Positions 9,496-19,393 are shown, counted from the stretch's first letter. The stretch is DNA of 64,000 nucleotides from Bacteroidota bacterium (GCA_023387965.1 JAEWHE010000009.1:62001-126000); one strand, 5' to 3'. The notes: generated by a model from the sequence alone, not told the origin. Program-made: numbers and translations.

Positions 9496-9792
9496 ATGGA
9501 CGATAAGCTTAAAATAAAAATATCAATTGCCGACAGAGTTTACCCGTTAACGGTAGAAATGTCGCAGGAAGAAGGCTTGAGAGCCGCTTCAAAAAAAATT
9601 GATGCCATGATTAAGCAGTTTGAAGAAAATTATGCCGTTAGAGACAAACAAGATGTGTTGGCAATGTGTGCTTTGCAGTTTGCATCGCAATTAGAACAAC
9701 GACAGTTAGACACCACATCGGAAAATACTGAAGCAAACGAAAGACTCAATAAAATTAATGATTATCTTCTCTCGATTCTCGACAGAAAATAA
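9496..9792 (+). CDS. zapA: Cell division protein ZapA
   Basis: A 98-residue protein with the ZapA layout: an N-terminal beta-rich head (KIKISIADRVYPLTV) and a C-terminal helix with the conserved DVLAMCALQFASQLEQ region. ZapA tetramers bind and bundle FtsZ filaments at the division site. The order zapA, 6S RNA, rny supports the call, since 6S RNA genes sit downstream of zapA in many bacteria. Confidence 0.93.
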   Translation: MDDKLKIKISIADRVYPLTVEMSQEEGLRAASKKIDAMIKQFEENYAVRDKQDVLAMCALQFASQLEQRQLDTTSENTEANERLNKINDYLLSILDRK

Positions 9793-9820
9793 AAATACGT
9801 TCTTAATTTCAACTAAAAAT

Positions 9821-9985
9821 ACTGCCTACATTAGTTATCTATTTGATAAACTCAACACTAACAAATTAAAATGAGCGAATCGTCATTACTAAAGCAAACT
9901 GCCTTTGAGCAGGTCCTTGAACAGTGAGTTAGCTCAAAACTTGTCAATACGAGTTTATACAATACAGCTGATGTAGGCTTTTTTA
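9821..9985 (+). ncRNA. ssrS: 6S RNA (Flavobacteria type)
   Basis: The 215-nt gap between zapA and rny holds a long closed hairpin. Its terminal stem pairs GCCTACATTAG (9824-9834) with CTGATGTAGGC (9968-9978), one position being G-U. A second helix pairs ATAAACTC near 9844 with GAGTTTAT near 9950, and a short apical stem CTGC/GCAG lies near 9900. A T-run follows at 9979. Size of about 155 nt, the long interrupted-hairpin form and the location after zapA fit 6S RNA, which binds the housekeeping RNA polymerase holoenzyme as a promoter mimic. I could not run a covariance model. Confidence 0.85.
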
Positions 9986-10008
9986 TTATACAAACCTTAA
10001 AAACAAAC

Positions 10009-11592
10009 ATGGACAACCTAATTATAATCATTGCCGGAATTGTGGGTATTGCAGCCGGATTTGGAATTGCAAAAATTCTGGAAAAAAACAATGTTTCAAC
10101 CCTGATAAAAAATGCCAAAAAAGAAGCCGGCTCTATTTTAAAAGATGCAAAAGCTGAAGCCGAAACGACTAAGCAGCACAAAATTCTTCAGGCAAAGGAG
10201 AAATTTATTGAAATGAAAGCCGAGCACGAACAAGTGATTTTAGCTCGTGACAAGGCTATTTTGGAAAAAGAAAAAAAATCGGCGGAAGCTGAAAAAAGAA
10301 TTCGCGATAAAGAATCACAGCTTTCTAACGAAATTGCCCGAAACAAAAAATCTACAGATGAACTTGAAGGCAAAATTGTGGACTACAATAACCGCATTGA
10401 TGTTTTAGACAAAAAAGTAGCCGAAACCGATAAATTACACAAAAGTCATTTGGAACAATTGGAGGTAATTTCAGGATATTCAGCAGAACAAGCCAAAGAA
10501 CAATTGGTTGAAAGTTTGAAAGCAGATGCCAAAAGTTCGGCAATGGCTTATATCCAAGATACATTGGAAGAAGCAAAATTAACGGCTCAACAAGAAGCGA
10601 AAAAAATTATCATCAACACCATTCAGCGCGTTGGAACCGAGGAAGCAGTAGAAAATTGCGTTTCTGTTTTCAACATTGAATCGGATGATGTCAAAGGTAG
10701 AATCATCGGTCGTGAAGGTAGAAATATCCGTGCTTTAGAAGCGGCAACCGGTGTTGAGATTATCGTGGATGATACTCCTGAAGCGATTATTTTATCATGT
10801 TTTGATCCTGTTAGAAGAGAAATTGCTCGTTTGGCGTTGCACAAATTGGTAACTGACGGAAGAATTCACCCTGCGAGAATTGAGGAAGTTGTAGCCAAAA
10901 CGACCAAACAAATTGATGACGAAATCATTGAAGTAGGTAAACGTACTGTGATTGATTTAGGAATTCACGGTTTACATCCAGAATTGATAAAAATTGTAGG
11001 ACGAATGAAATACCGTTCTTCTTATGGTCAAAATTTATTGCAACACTCGCGTGAGGTTTCCAAACTTTGCGGAATCATGGCTGCAGAATTAGGCTTGAAT
11101 GTAAAACTTGCCAAACGTGCCGGACTATTACACGATATTGGAAAAGTGCCAGATACTGAAAGTGATTTGCCTCACGCGCTTTTAGGAATGCAATGGGCCG
11201 AAAAATATGGCGAAAAAGAAGAAGTTTGCAACGCAATTGGAGCACATCACGATGAGATTGAAATGAAATCGATGTTGTCACCAATTGTTCAGGTTTGTGA
11301 TGCCATTTCTGGAGCAAGACCTGGAGCAAGACGCCAAGTTTTAGATTCATACATTCAACGTTTAAAAGATTTAGAAAATATTGCTTACCGTTTCCAAGGT
11401 GTGAAAAGTGCTTATGCAATTCAAGCCGGAAGAGAATTGCGTGTGATTGTGGAAAGTGAAAAAGTTTCGGATGATCATGCTTCGAGCTTGTCTTTTGAAA
11501 TTTCGCAAAAAATTCAAACAGAAATGACCTATCCAGGACAAGTAAAAATTACTGTAATCCGTGAAACTAGAGCCGTAAACATTGCAAAATAA
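10009..11592 (+). CDS. rny: Ribonuclease Y
   Basis: A 527-residue membrane-anchored endoribonuclease that initiates mRNA decay. The domain order is canonical: an N-terminal transmembrane helix (about 3-22), a long charged coiled coil (about 25-200), a KH RNA-binding domain around [15 protein letters not shown] (about 230-245) and an HD domain with LLHDIGK (about 375-381). Length is typical. It follows the 6S RNA by about 25 nt and may be transcribed through it from the promoter at 9140. Confidence 0.96.
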   Translation: MDNLIIIIAGIVGIAAGFGIAKILEKNNVSTLIKNAKKEAGSILKDAKAEAETTKQHKILQAKEKFIEMKAEHEQVILARDKAILEKEKKSAEAEKRIRDKESQLSNEIARNKKSTDELEGKIVDYNNRIDVLDKKVAETDKLHKSHLEQLEVISGYSAEQAKEQLVESLKADAKSSAMAYIQDTLEEAKLTAQQEAKKIIINTIQRVGTEEAVENCVSVFNIESDDVKGRIIGREGRNIRALEAATGVEIIVDDTPEAIILSCFDPVRREIARLALHKLVTDGRIHPARIEEVVAKTTKQIDDEIIEVGKRTVIDLGIHGLHPELIKIVGRMKYRSSYGQNLLQHSREVSKLCGIMAAELGLNVKLAKRAGLLHDIGKVPDTESDLPHALLGMQWAEKYGEKEEVCNAIGAHHDEIEMKSMLSPIVQVCDAISGARPGARRQVLDSYIQRLKDLENIAYRFQGVKSAYAIQAGRELRVIVESEKVSDDHASSLSFEISQKIQTEMTYPGQVKITVIRETRAVNIAK

Positions 11593-11609
11593 AAAAAGTT
11601 AACGCTATA

Positions 11610-11637
11610 AAAAAACCTCCAAATTGGAGGTTTTTTT
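11610..11637 (+). terminator. Rho-independent terminator after rny
   Basis: CCTCC and GGAGG, extended by flanking A and T runs, form a hairpin with seven T. It lies just before the convergent response-regulator stop and can serve both strands. Confidence 0.88.
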
Positions 11638-11644
11638 GTGGGGT

Positions 11645-12043
11645 TTAATTAAGGAAAATCCTGCAAAGATCTTCCAAGCAAACGGGTTTCATAAAATAAT
11701 CTTTTACCTCATCCGGAAACATTTTGGCTTTGTCTAAATCAATAGGGCTGTTAGACGAACTCACCAAATAAATCACGGTTTCTCGCGCAAGAGTATCTTT
11801 GATCTTTTTATATTCTTCTAAAAATTGCCAACCATCCATCACCGGCATATTGATGTCAAGCAAAATTAAATCCGGTAAATCTTCCACTGATTTTTCTTTT
11901 GTTTTCAAACCTTCAATAGCTTCAAGACCATTTTCAAAAAAATGTGGCGTTACGGCAATGTTCGTTTTTTTAAGCAATTTTTTTAAAATGAAATGGTAAA
12001 TTTTGTCATCATCTACCACCATCACGTCATTAAACTTTTTCAT
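11645..12043 (-). CDS. Receiver-only response regulator
   Basis: A 132-residue CheY-like receiver domain with no output domain. The acidic pair is D11/D12, the phospho-acceptor is D63 in LILLDINMP, the switch serine lies in YLVSSS and the conserved lysine is K119 in FMKP. It overlaps the end of the upstream PAS histidine kinase by 14 nt, so the two are translationally coupled and very probably cognate. With no DNA-binding domain it must act by protein contact or as a phosphorelay intermediate. Confidence 0.93.
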   Translation of the reverse strand: MKKFNDVMVVDDDKIYHFILKKLLKKTNIAVTPHFFENGLEAIEGLKTKEKSVEDLPDLILLDINMPVMDGWQFLEEYKKIKDTLARETVIYLVSSSNSPIDLDKAKMFPDEVKDYFMKPVCLEDLCRIFLN

Positions 12044-13553
12044 TAAAATATATTTTAAAGGCAGTTCCCTTTCCTACTTCACTATTAACTTTTATTTTTC
12101 CACCCATGGCTTCTATTTGACTTTTCGTAATGTACAAGCCCACGCCACGCGAATCCGGATGTTGGTGAAACGTTTCATGCATTTTAAAAAGCGCTTCGCC
12201 ATGTTGTTCTAAATCAATTCCTAAACCGTTGTCGCGAATTAAAAGCACATGTTTATTTTCTTCAAAAATCATCTCATAAAAAATCTCGGGTTTACTGTCC
12301 GGATTTGAATATTTGACTGCATTTGTAGTAAGATTTAACAAAATACTTTCGAGATAAGCAGCATTAAAATGTACCCTAAAATCTTTCGGAACCAAGTTGT
12401 GAACTTTCACATTATTTGCCTGAAGATTTTTGCTTACAATCGTCAAAACACGTTGCAAAAATTCATGTAAATTCAAATCTGTTTTGGCAATTTTTGGAAT
12501 CGTGTACACATTTGCCAATTCGCTTAAATGATCGATGGTGTTGTTAAGTTCTTTCGAAACATTTTTTAAGTGATTCAAAGTCTCTTCACCTTCTTCGCAT
12601 GATTCAAATTCATCGTCTGCAAGTGCCAACAACATGGTTAAATTTCCCGCATGCGAACGCAAATTATGCGAAACAATATGGGCAAAATTCAACAATCGGT
12701 TATTTTGTTCTGTAAGCAAACTCAAGGTCGAAATAAGTTCTTCCTCTCTCCTTTTTTGGCTTTGAATATCTGTATGAGTTCCAATAATTCTCGAAGGCGA
12801 ACCGTTTTTATTTCGTTCCGTAACTTGTCCTCTATCTAAAATCCATTTATAATTCTTATTCGGAATTTTTACCCGATGAAAATTTTCGTAAAACGGTGTT
12901 TTTCCATCCAAATGATCGTGCAAATTCGCTAAATATTTTTCCCGATCTTCCGGATGAACTCTCGCCAAACAACTTTCTAAATCACTAATTTCTTCTTGCG
13001 ATACTTCCAAGATTTTCAATGATTGGTTTGAATAAAAAACTTCGTCGTTATTAATGTCCCAATCCCAAACACCTCCAAAAGATGCTTCAAGCGCAAATTC
13101 AAATCGCTTTTCGGAAATTCTTAAACGTAACTCGTCTTCTTTTTTTGTGGTAATATCCGAAACACGACCGTAAAAAATGACACTTCCATCTTCATTTCTT
13201 TCGGGATTTGCAGTTCCTTTTAACCAAAGCAATCCTTTTTCGGGATGTAAAACGCGATGTTCTAAATACCACCGCGAAACTTGGTCTCTTGCTGTTAAAA
13301 TCGACTTGATAAAACCGGGTAAATCTTCCGGATGGATACGTTTTTTTAAGATGACTCCGGCATCGTTCAATAAAATTTCGGAACTGAAACCATATATTTC
13401 CGTCGCAGATTTACTCACAAAATTCATCTGAAAAGTGTTGTCAGGATTTATTTTCAACTGAAAAATTAAATCTGGTACTTCGCTTAAAATTTTTTCGTAA
13501 AACTTACTTACAACTACGGCATTATCAGGATCCAAGGGATTTCTGAAGGGCAT
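12030..13553 (-). CDS. PAS-domain sensor histidine kinase
   Basis: A 507-residue soluble kinase. The ATG at 13553 is preferred over an upstream in-frame TTG at 13586. At least two PAS domains occupy about 20-260 (the segments WYLEHRVLHPEKG and FEYALEA-like FEFALEASFGGVWDWD mark each). The phosphoacceptor H-box FAHIVSHNLR lies near residue 295, followed by an ATPase domain with NAVKYSN, DNGLGIDL and GVGLYITKSQIE. No membrane segments are seen, so it senses a cytoplasmic signal. It overlaps the receiver gene downstream. Confidence 0.92.
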   Translation of the reverse strand: MPFRNPLDPDNAVVVSKFYEKILSEVPDLIFQLKINPDNTFQMNFVSKSATEIYGFSSEILLNDAGVILKKRIHPEDLPGFIKSILTARDQVSRWYLEHRVLHPEKGLLWLKGTANPERNEDGSVIFYGRVSDITTKKEDELRLRISEKRFEFALEASFGGVWDWDINNDEVFYSNQSLKILEVSQEEISDLESCLARVHPEDREKYLANLHDHLDGKTPFYENFHRVKIPNKNYKWILDRGQVTERNKNGSPSRIIGTHTDIQSQKRREEELISTLSLLTEQNNRLLNFAHIVSHNLRSHAGNLTMLLALADDEFESCEEGEETLNHLKNVSKELNNTIDHLSELANVYTIPKIAKTDLNLHEFLQRVLTIVSKNLQANNVKVHNLVPKDFRVHFNAAYLESILLNLTTNAVKYSNPDSKPEIFYEMIFEENKHVLLIRDNGLGIDLEQHGEALFKMHETFHQHPDSRGVGLYITKSQIEAMGGKIKVNSEVGKGTAFKIYFNEKV

Positions 13554-13642
13554 TTTGTGGTACAAATTTGAGGTTTGGTAACGCAAAAGTAATTGCCAAA
13601 AACTTAGGAATTAAAGGCTTTTTGATATAATCGTTAAAGAAC

Positions 13643-14542
13643 CTATTTTCTTGGATGAAATGCTTGAACAACTTCCGCCAAATGCTTTTTGTCGAGGTGA
13701 ACGTAGATTTCAGTGGTGGTGATTGATTCGTGACCTAACATTAGTTGAATCGACCTTAAATCAGCTCCGTTTTCGAGCAAATGTGTGGCAAATGAATGTC
13801 GAAAAGTGTGTGGACTGATATTTTTTTTCAAGCCAATTTCTATTGCCAAATTTTTAATAATGGTAAAAATCATGGCTCTTGTCAATTGATTTCCTCTTCG
13901 GTTGAGAAACAAAATATCCTCAAATTTTTTAGAAATTACCTGATTCGGACGAACGGTTTTCAGGTAAATATTGATGTATTTTTGGGTGTGATTTCCAATG
14001 GGAACGAAACGTTGTTTATTCCCTTTTCCGGTAATTTTGATAAAACCTTCGTCAAAAAAAAGATCTGAAATTTTGAGCGAAACCAACTCCGAAACACGCA
14101 ATCCGCAACCGTATAAAGTTTCGAGCATGGCGCGATTTCTTTCGCCTTCATTAGTTGACAAATCGATTGCGGCAATGATTTGGTCAATTTCCTCCAAAGA
14201 AAGTGTATCGGGAAGTTTCCTACCAATTTTCGGTACTTCAATCAATTCCATCGGGTCGGTTTTTCGAAAATCTTCAAAAATCAAGTAATTGAAAAAACTG
14301 CGCAATCCCGAAATGATCCTAGCTTGTGAAGCGGCATTTACCTGTTTTGAAATTTCGTAAATAAACTGCTGTACTTCTTCTTCACCAATATTGACAGGAT
14401 TAGTTTGAATGTTTTTTTCCTCTAAAAAATGCGCTAATTTCTCGATGTCTAAGCCGTAATTAGCAATCGTATTCGCCGAAAGTCCGCGTTCGATTCTGAG
14501 ATAATCCTGAAAACTTTTGATGTAAGATTTCCAACCAATCAT
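13643..14542 (-). CDS. xerD: Tyrosine recombinase XerD
   Basis: A 299-residue site-specific recombinase of the size and layout of XerC/XerD. An N-terminal SAM-like core-binding domain (ERGLSANTIANYGLDIEKL) is followed by the catalytic domain with Arg in GCGLRVSEL, Lys in GKGNKQR, HTFRHSFATHLL, LGHESITTTEIYVHL (Tyr nucleophile) and a C-terminal tail. It resolves chromosome dimers at dif with its partner. Chromosomal context and the XerD-like tail argue against a phage integrase; no att repeats flank it. Confidence 0.92.
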   Translation of the reverse strand: MIGWKSYIKSFQDYLRIERGLSANTIANYGLDIEKLAHFLEEKNIQTNPVNIGEEEVQQFIYEISKQVNAASQARIISGLRSFFNYLIFEDFRKTDPMELIEVPKIGRKLPDTLSLEEIDQIIAAIDLSTNEGERNRAMLETLYGCGLRVSELVSLKISDLFFDEGFIKITGKGNKQRFVPIGNHTQKYINIYLKTVRPNQVISKKFEDILFLNRRGNQLTRAMIFTIIKNLAIEIGLKKNISPHTFRHSFATHLLENGADLRSIQLMLGHESITTTEIYVHLDKKHLAEVVQAFHPRK

Positions 14543-14617
14543 TTATCAATATTTTGTTAAGTATAGCTGAAATTTGCCGTAAAAGAAATAAATTCAGTTG
14601 TGAAACAAAAATACAAA

Positions 14618-15229
14618 ATGAGAAATTTAATTGTGCTTTTTTGGATAAATTCTATGTTTTTCTGCGTTTTCGGTCAGGAAAGAGAAACGGATTCGATTAT
14701 TCAACTGACACATGCGGGATATTTTGCCAAAGTAGGGTTGAATTATACGGCTGCAACCAAAGGAAATTTGTCAAAAAATCCTGATGCGCGAACCAGCTTT
14801 TACATTGGCGGAGGAATTGAATTGCCGCTTACCAATTCTGTTTCGATTCAGCCAGAAATTGTATATTCTCAACAAGGTTTTTACCAAAATCTGGGCGATG
14901 ACCCTTTGCGGAACCAATATTATCAGAAATTAAATTATATCAACTTTCCAATTTTAGTAAAATATTATTTTATCAAAGATTTTTCTTTTGAAATTGGACC
15001 GCAAATTGGTTTCAATATTTTATCCGATAGAAATGACGCGCCAGAATTGACTGAAGAAGTTTTGGGAAAAACCCGAACGTTAGATGCGGGAATTGCCGCC
15101 GGTTTATGTTTTAGATTTGAATCAGGATTATTGATGACATTACGATTTACCCAAGCATTTACCGAAAATATTGCAGAAGCTAAAAGTAAAAACACCGCTA
15201 TTCAAATAGGAACGGGTTTTAAATTTTAG
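14618..15229 (+). CDS. Outer-membrane beta-barrel protein (PorT-like)
   Basis: A 203-residue predicted outer-membrane barrel. The ATG at 14618 gives a clean signal peptide ending at FGQ; a GTG six codons earlier would spoil it. Alternating hydrophobic strands (AGYFAKVGLNYTAA, FYIGGGIELPL, VSIQPEIVYSQQGFY, FSFEIGPQIGFNIL) and a C-terminal IQIGTGFKF are typical of the beta-barrel family annotated near PorT. It is a paralogue of the next gene, sharing LNYINFPILVKYY-like and FEIGPQ segments. Function is unknown. Confidence 0.85.
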   Translation: MRNLIVLFWINSMFFCVFGQERETDSIIQLTHAGYFAKVGLNYTAATKGNLSKNPDARTSFYIGGGIELPLTNSVSIQPEIVYSQQGFYQNLGDDPLRNQYYQKLNYINFPILVKYYFIKDFSFEIGPQIGFNILSDRNDAPELTEEVLGKTRTLDAGIAAGLCFRFESGLLMTLRFTQAFTENIAEAKSKNTAIQIGTGFKF

Positions 15230-15385
15230 ATTTTTTTAACACTATTAATTCTTTTGACTGCGAAAATTTACACAATCCCAAAAAATATTTATACCATAGC
15301 AATATTTATTCTATTATTAGCATTTTTTAGCGTTAACAGATTGTGAATTAGCAATTTTTTTAGAAATCACGAAAACATTCATAAC

Positions 15386-15393
15386 TAATTTTG
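15386..15393 (+). promoter_or_regulatory. Putative -7 box before the second beta-barrel gene
   Basis: TAATTTTG matches TAnnTTTG and lies 29 nt before the ATG at 15422. No clear TTG is present at -33, so the call is moderate. The 192-nt gap before this gene is otherwise AT-rich with nothing else recognised. Confidence 0.5.
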
Positions 15394-15421
15394 GAGTACA
15401 AACCCTAATAAATTAAATGTT

Positions 15422-16039
15422 ATGAAACGAATCACAAAAATTTTTGGAAGCGCGATGCTATTAGCGTTTTCATGTAGCGCAAATGCCCAAATGAATGATG
15501 GAACCACTCGTACTGCGACTTTCGGTGTGAAAGGTGGAGTGAACTTTGCTACCATTGCAGGAGATGATTTTGACAGTCCGGATTCTCGAACTAGTTTTCA
15601 CGTAGGTGTTTTAGGAGAATTTCCTGTGGCAGAAATTTTTTCAATTCAGGTCGAAGCTTTATATTCTGGACAAGGATTCGAGTCTGATATCAATGGAGGA
15701 ATCTTTGGTGGTGACGGAAAAGTGGAATACCAATTAGACTACATTAACGTTCCTGTTTTAGCCAAATTGTATGCTACTAGAAATTTGAGTTTTGAAGTTG
15801 GGCCACAATTTTCGTTTAAAGTAAACGAAGAAATTGACGCTGACCCAAGTGGCGACGGTGGAGATTTACCAATTGACGAAGCCAAAGATTTTGAAGTTGG
15901 AATTGCCGGAGGTTTGACTTTCCAAACTGACATGGGACTTTTCGCAACGGGAAGATACATTTATGGTTTAACCGAAATCATCGAAAATAATGATGCAAGA
16001 AACTCGGTTTTCCAAATTGGTATTGGATATAAATTTTAA
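15422..16039 (+). CDS. Outer-membrane beta-barrel protein (PorT-like), paralogue
   Basis: A 205-residue barrel with a signal peptide ending in ANAQ. It keeps the layout of its upstream neighbour: DSRTSFHVGVLGEFPV, FSIQVEALYSGQGFE, LDYINVPVLAKLY, LSFEVGPQFSF and a C-terminal FQIGIGYKF. An acidic insertion (DADPSGDGGDLPIDEA) between strands is likely an extracellular or periplasmic loop. The two genes look like a local duplication with strong divergence. Function is unknown. Confidence 0.87.
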   Translation: MKRITKIFGSAMLLAFSCSANAQMNDGTTRTATFGVKGGVNFATIAGDDFDSPDSRTSFHVGVLGEFPVAEIFSIQVEALYSGQGFESDINGGIFGGDGKVEYQLDYINVPVLAKLYATRNLSFEVGPQFSFKVNEEIDADPSGDGGDLPIDEAKDFEVGIAGGLTFQTDMGLFATGRYIYGLTEIIENNDARNSVFQIGIGYKF

Positions 16040-16074
16040 TAAAAATTTCCAAAAACAAAGCTCCAAATAACAGA

Positions 16075-16100
16075 AAAGCCCTGAAATTTCAGGGCTTTCT
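16075..16100. terminator. Bidirectional rho-independent terminator
   Basis: AAAGCCCTGAA and TTCAGGGCTTT form an 11-bp stem with a 2-nt apex between the convergent beta-barrel gene and the T9SS cargo gene. Confidence 0.9.
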
Positions 16101-16106
16101 TATTTT

Positions 16107-19100
16107 TTAATAAATTATTTTTTTGGTAACCAAACCGGATTCAGTTGCAATTTGAATTAACAAAACCTGATGGGTTGCTGTCAGATTTTCAACTGTAAAT
16201 TGTGTTTCGTTTACATTTGGTTCGTTAAAAATTAATTTTCCGGTAATGTCAAAAATTTTCAAAGCTGTGATGTTTGTTTGACCGGCATCTACAAAAATTT
16301 GATTACTTTTTTGGTACACCACAACATTTTCCGCAGAAAATTCAGGATTGCTTAACGCTTGATTTTTATAAATAATTTCAAATCTTTCGTTGTAAGTTCC
16401 TGGATTCATTGAAAACGCATAACCGCCCTCTTTTAAATTGTGAACGATATTTTGGGTTTTATCTTTAACAAAAATATCTTGGTTGGCAAACAATCCATCA
16501 AAATTGTCAAGGGAGATAAAAAATTGCCCGGAAATGGTGGTTGAAACGCCAATTGGCACCACATCCTCATCTGAAAAAGGCAATGCTTTTCCTTGAATTG
16601 TAAACTTTTTATCGTCGATAATCGAATAAATGCTCACAAAATTTCCGCCAAATAATTCGCCGTCAAATGCATTGTCAATTCCGTTGGTAGCTTCTTCTGA
16701 ATATCCTATCAAAGCTTGATTAAAAGCGCCTTGAGTATTGCTTAAGTTTAACCAAAGTCGGTTTTTCTCAGAAGAATTTTCCGAATTATTTCCGGTTCTG
16801 AAAAATTGATTATTTCCTGAAATTAGTCGCATTGAATTGGTAAATCTTACATTTAGGTTGTCTCTGCCTCTGATAAAAAATGCTTGTCCGGAAGCCAACA
16901 GTCCGTTTGGCACATTGACGTTAGGACTGGGATTAACCACCGGATGCAATGGATCTGGAGAAGCAGCTCGTGTTGCCGTTCCTCCTAACGTATTGTAAAC
17001 AGCATAATCGCTTGAAGTATAATTATAAATTCCGTCACCATCAATAGCATCACTTGGTGGCGAATTATGTGTCCACAAATAAACTGTTCCATCAATCAAT
17101 CCTGAATTTGCAACAAAAAAAGCATTTAAGTTTACAGCTGAAGGATATGGATTTCCAATTAAATTCCATTTATAATCAGCTTCTGCTGTAGAGGTGTTTC
17201 CTTGAATGGCAATGTCGATATCTCCAGAATTTGGAACTCCAATGAAATTTCCGATAAAATTTGTAGGATTCACTGTTTCAATCGGGAACGATTGTGGTGC
17301 ACGAACGATGTAACCTTTTCCATTAGTCATTGAAACCGCCCCGTCCAAATGCGTTTGCCAACTTTGCGAAACCGCATTCCAGCTATAATATTTGTCACGC
17401 AAAGTATATGGCGAAAAATTATATAAGTTTTGGTTGCCAACTGGTGATGACCAATACGTAAAATCGTAACGCTTCATCGGGTTTGCAATTCTTCTTACAG
17501 TTATTGCACCAGAATTTAAATTGGTATTTCCGTGTTGAACCAAACTTGCATTATTTTCAATGACAACATTTCCGGTTCCACTTACATTTAAGGCGTTTGC
17601 AACAGACAAAGTATTACTTGGGTTAACTGTAATCGAACCTCCAGAAAGTGTGATGTTACTCGCATTTGCCGCATAATTTGTTCCAGAAACCATCAAGTTC
17701 CCAGAACTCATGTAAATACAATCTGAAATTGTGGGAACGCCATTTGGTGTCCAAGCTGAAGCATCATTCCAATTATTAGAAGAGCCGTTAAAAGTTTTTC
17801 CGCGGTGGATGGTGATACTTACACATCCTGATGAAAATTGACAAGAAGATTCTAAAATTTTCTTTGCATAATAAGTTGTAGTTGCTGTTGGCGTTACAGA
17901 AATGGAAGTGTCGTTCGCATTAATATTTTCCAAAAGCGGTCTGTCGGTCAAAACAATGTAATCGATTTCCATCGTAACATTTGCGCCCCGAGTCCAGTCA
18001 AAACGCCAGCCTGTGATATTTCCGCCGTCATTAGTCCAATTGGTATTGGAAGACATATCGAAATTTGCGATATGCCAAGTGCCGTCCGAAATTAAGTTTG
18101 TTCGAACAACTTTGTCTTCAGCTAAACTTTGTCCATTTTTCTTAAAATAAATTTCTGCTTGATCGGCTGTACCCGAGTTTACTTTGTATCTAATAGCGAT
18201 ATTTCTATAAATCGATGGAGTGATTGGTGTCGAAAAAATATTTTCCATGCCAATTTGTGCATCCGCGTAGGTATGGGATGTTACATTAAGAATTCCGCCT
18301 GAAATTGAGTTTACCGTCATGTAGGCATGAGGATAAAGTAAGGAATTAGAGTTCCATTCTTCAGAAAAAAGAATATTTCCGCAAGCACCTTCGAACCAAA
18401 GTGTGGACATTTGTCGAGATTCGCCCACAGCGGTTAAGGTTGTTGCACTACCTGGACATACAGTATTATTTATTGTAGTAACTGATGTTGGCGCTGAAAC
18501 TGGAATCCAAGAAAAAGTCAACCCTGAAGCTGGTCGCACGTTATTTTTAAAATTCACGCTGCTGCCGAGAATATCTCCCCGAGAAGTTGACGCCCAAGCA
18601 GTGTTTGGCCCTCCACTGCGATTTATAAAATCACCTACCGACGCGCCTCGAAGTCCGATACGAATACCGCTGTCATTGTTCGTGTTAGAAGTAGTGCAAT
18701 TTCCATATACAAACTCAATAACATTTGACGATTCGTGTAACCGAATTTGAAAGTTGATAACATCAGAGCTTTGACCAAAACGCCTTGCATTTCTCCACTC
18801 AACAATAAAAATCCTACTTGGACTTGAACCTATCGCCCCTCTGATTACAATTCCACCAGAATTCTGCATCAAGTCTCTCCCAAACCCGCTAATCACGTTA
18901 TTTAGATTGTTCTCGATTAATGAGTCGTTAGAATATCCATCGCTATTATTATTTAGAGTTAAGAATCCGTTGTTATTTATATAGATCGAATTAGTAGAAA
19001 TACCGTTATATATAAAAGTAAAAGGTAAGGTCACTGAAACCGGAGCTGCGGTATCCCAGTTTCCAGAAAAAACATTTATAAAACTCGTAAGAGGCTGATA

Positions 19101-19241
19101 AGTTCCATTCGATTGCTGAAAACTATAGCAGCTAACTTGTGCATTTGCTTTAGTCCCAAAAAATAAAACGATTGCGAAAATTTTTAAAATAAAAGAATTT
19201 AAGACGGTTGCTCGTCCAAGGGTTGGGGTACAAAATTGCAT
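16107..19241 (-). CDS. Large secreted protein with T9SS type A sorting domain
   Basis: A 1044-residue protein with a long signal peptide ending in KANAQ and a C-terminal type A sorting domain of about 80 residues (IFDITGKLIFNE, ending in TKKIIY), which targets it to the type IX secretion system. The N-terminal 200 residues resemble the beta-sandwich of secreted cargo (YINNNGFLTLN, FIVEWRNARRFG). A middle region has a jelly-roll-like segment with W-rich IANFDMSSNTNWTNDGG and a repeated glycine/asparagine-rich part. No catalytic motif is recognised, so it is likely an adhesin or binding protein on the surface. Confidence 0.88.
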   Translation of the reverse strand: MQFCTPTLGRATVLNSFILKIFAIVLFFGTKANAQVSCYSFQQSNGTYQPLTSFINVFSGNWDTAAPVSVTLPFTFIYNGISTNSIYINNNGFLTLNNNSDGYSNDSLIENNLNNVISGFGRDLMQNSGGIVIRGAIGSSPSRIFIVEWRNARRFGQSSDVINFQIRLHESSNVIEFVYGNCTTSNTNNDSGIRIGLRGASVGDFINRSGGPNTAWASTSRGDILGSSVNFKNNVRPASGLTFSWIPVSAPTSVTTINNTVCPGSATTLTAVGESRQMSTLWFEGACGNILFSEEWNSNSLLYPHAYMTVNSISGGILNVTSHTYADAQIGMENIFSTPITPSIYRNIAIRYKVNSGTADQAEIYFKKNGQSLAEDKVVRTNLISDGTWHIANFDMSSNTNWTNDGGNITGWRFDWTRGANVTMEIDYIVLTDRPLLENINANDTSISVTPTATTTYYAKKILESSCQFSSGCVSITIHRGKTFNGSSNNWNDASAWTPNGVPTISDCIYMSSGNLMVSGTNYAANASNITLSGGSITVNPSNTLSVANALNVSGTGNVVIENNASLVQHGNTNLNSGAITVRRIANPMKRYDFTYWSSPVGNQNLYNFSPYTLRDKYYSWNAVSQSWQTHLDGAVSMTNGKGYIVRAPQSFPIETVNPTNFIGNFIGVPNSGDIDIAIQGNTSTAEADYKWNLIGNPYPSAVNLNAFFVANSGLIDGTVYLWTHNSPPSDAIDGDGIYNYTSSDYAVYNTLGGTATRAASPDPLHPVVNPSPNVNVPNGLLASGQAFFIRGRDNLNVRFTNSMRLISGNNQFFRTGNNSENSSEKNRLWLNLSNTQGAFNQALIGYSEEATNGIDNAFDGELFGGNFVSIYSIIDDKKFTIQGKALPFSDEDVVPIGVSTTISGQFFISLDNFDGLFANQDIFVKDKTQNIVHNLKEGGYAFSMNPGTYNERFEIIYKNQALSNPEFSAENVVVYQKSNQIFVDAGQTNITALKIFDITGKLIFNEPNVNETQFTVENLTATHQVLLIQIATESGLVTKKIIY

Positions 19242-19340
19242 GGAGTTGGGTTTTAAAGCCGCAAATTTGCACTATTCCAATTTCTTTTGGTAATTCAATC
19301 GATATACAACTGATAAACTCGTTAAAATGCATTTTGACAA

Positions 19341-19369
19341 AAAAAAGCCACCCGTTACGGGTGACTTTC
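19341..19369 (-). terminator. Rho-independent terminator after the OmpA-family gene
   Basis: On the minus strand AGTCACCCG-TAA-CGGGTGGCT forms a stem followed by an eight-T run. It ends the lipocalin/OmpA transcript. Confidence 0.88.
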
Positions 19370-19393
19370 ATTCTAAGTTTGTAAGAAAACTTA

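Noticed and set aside
13643..14542. Integrase of a mobile element
   Set aside because: Length, motifs and chromosomal context match the housekeeping XerD; no attachment-site repeats or mobile genes nearby.
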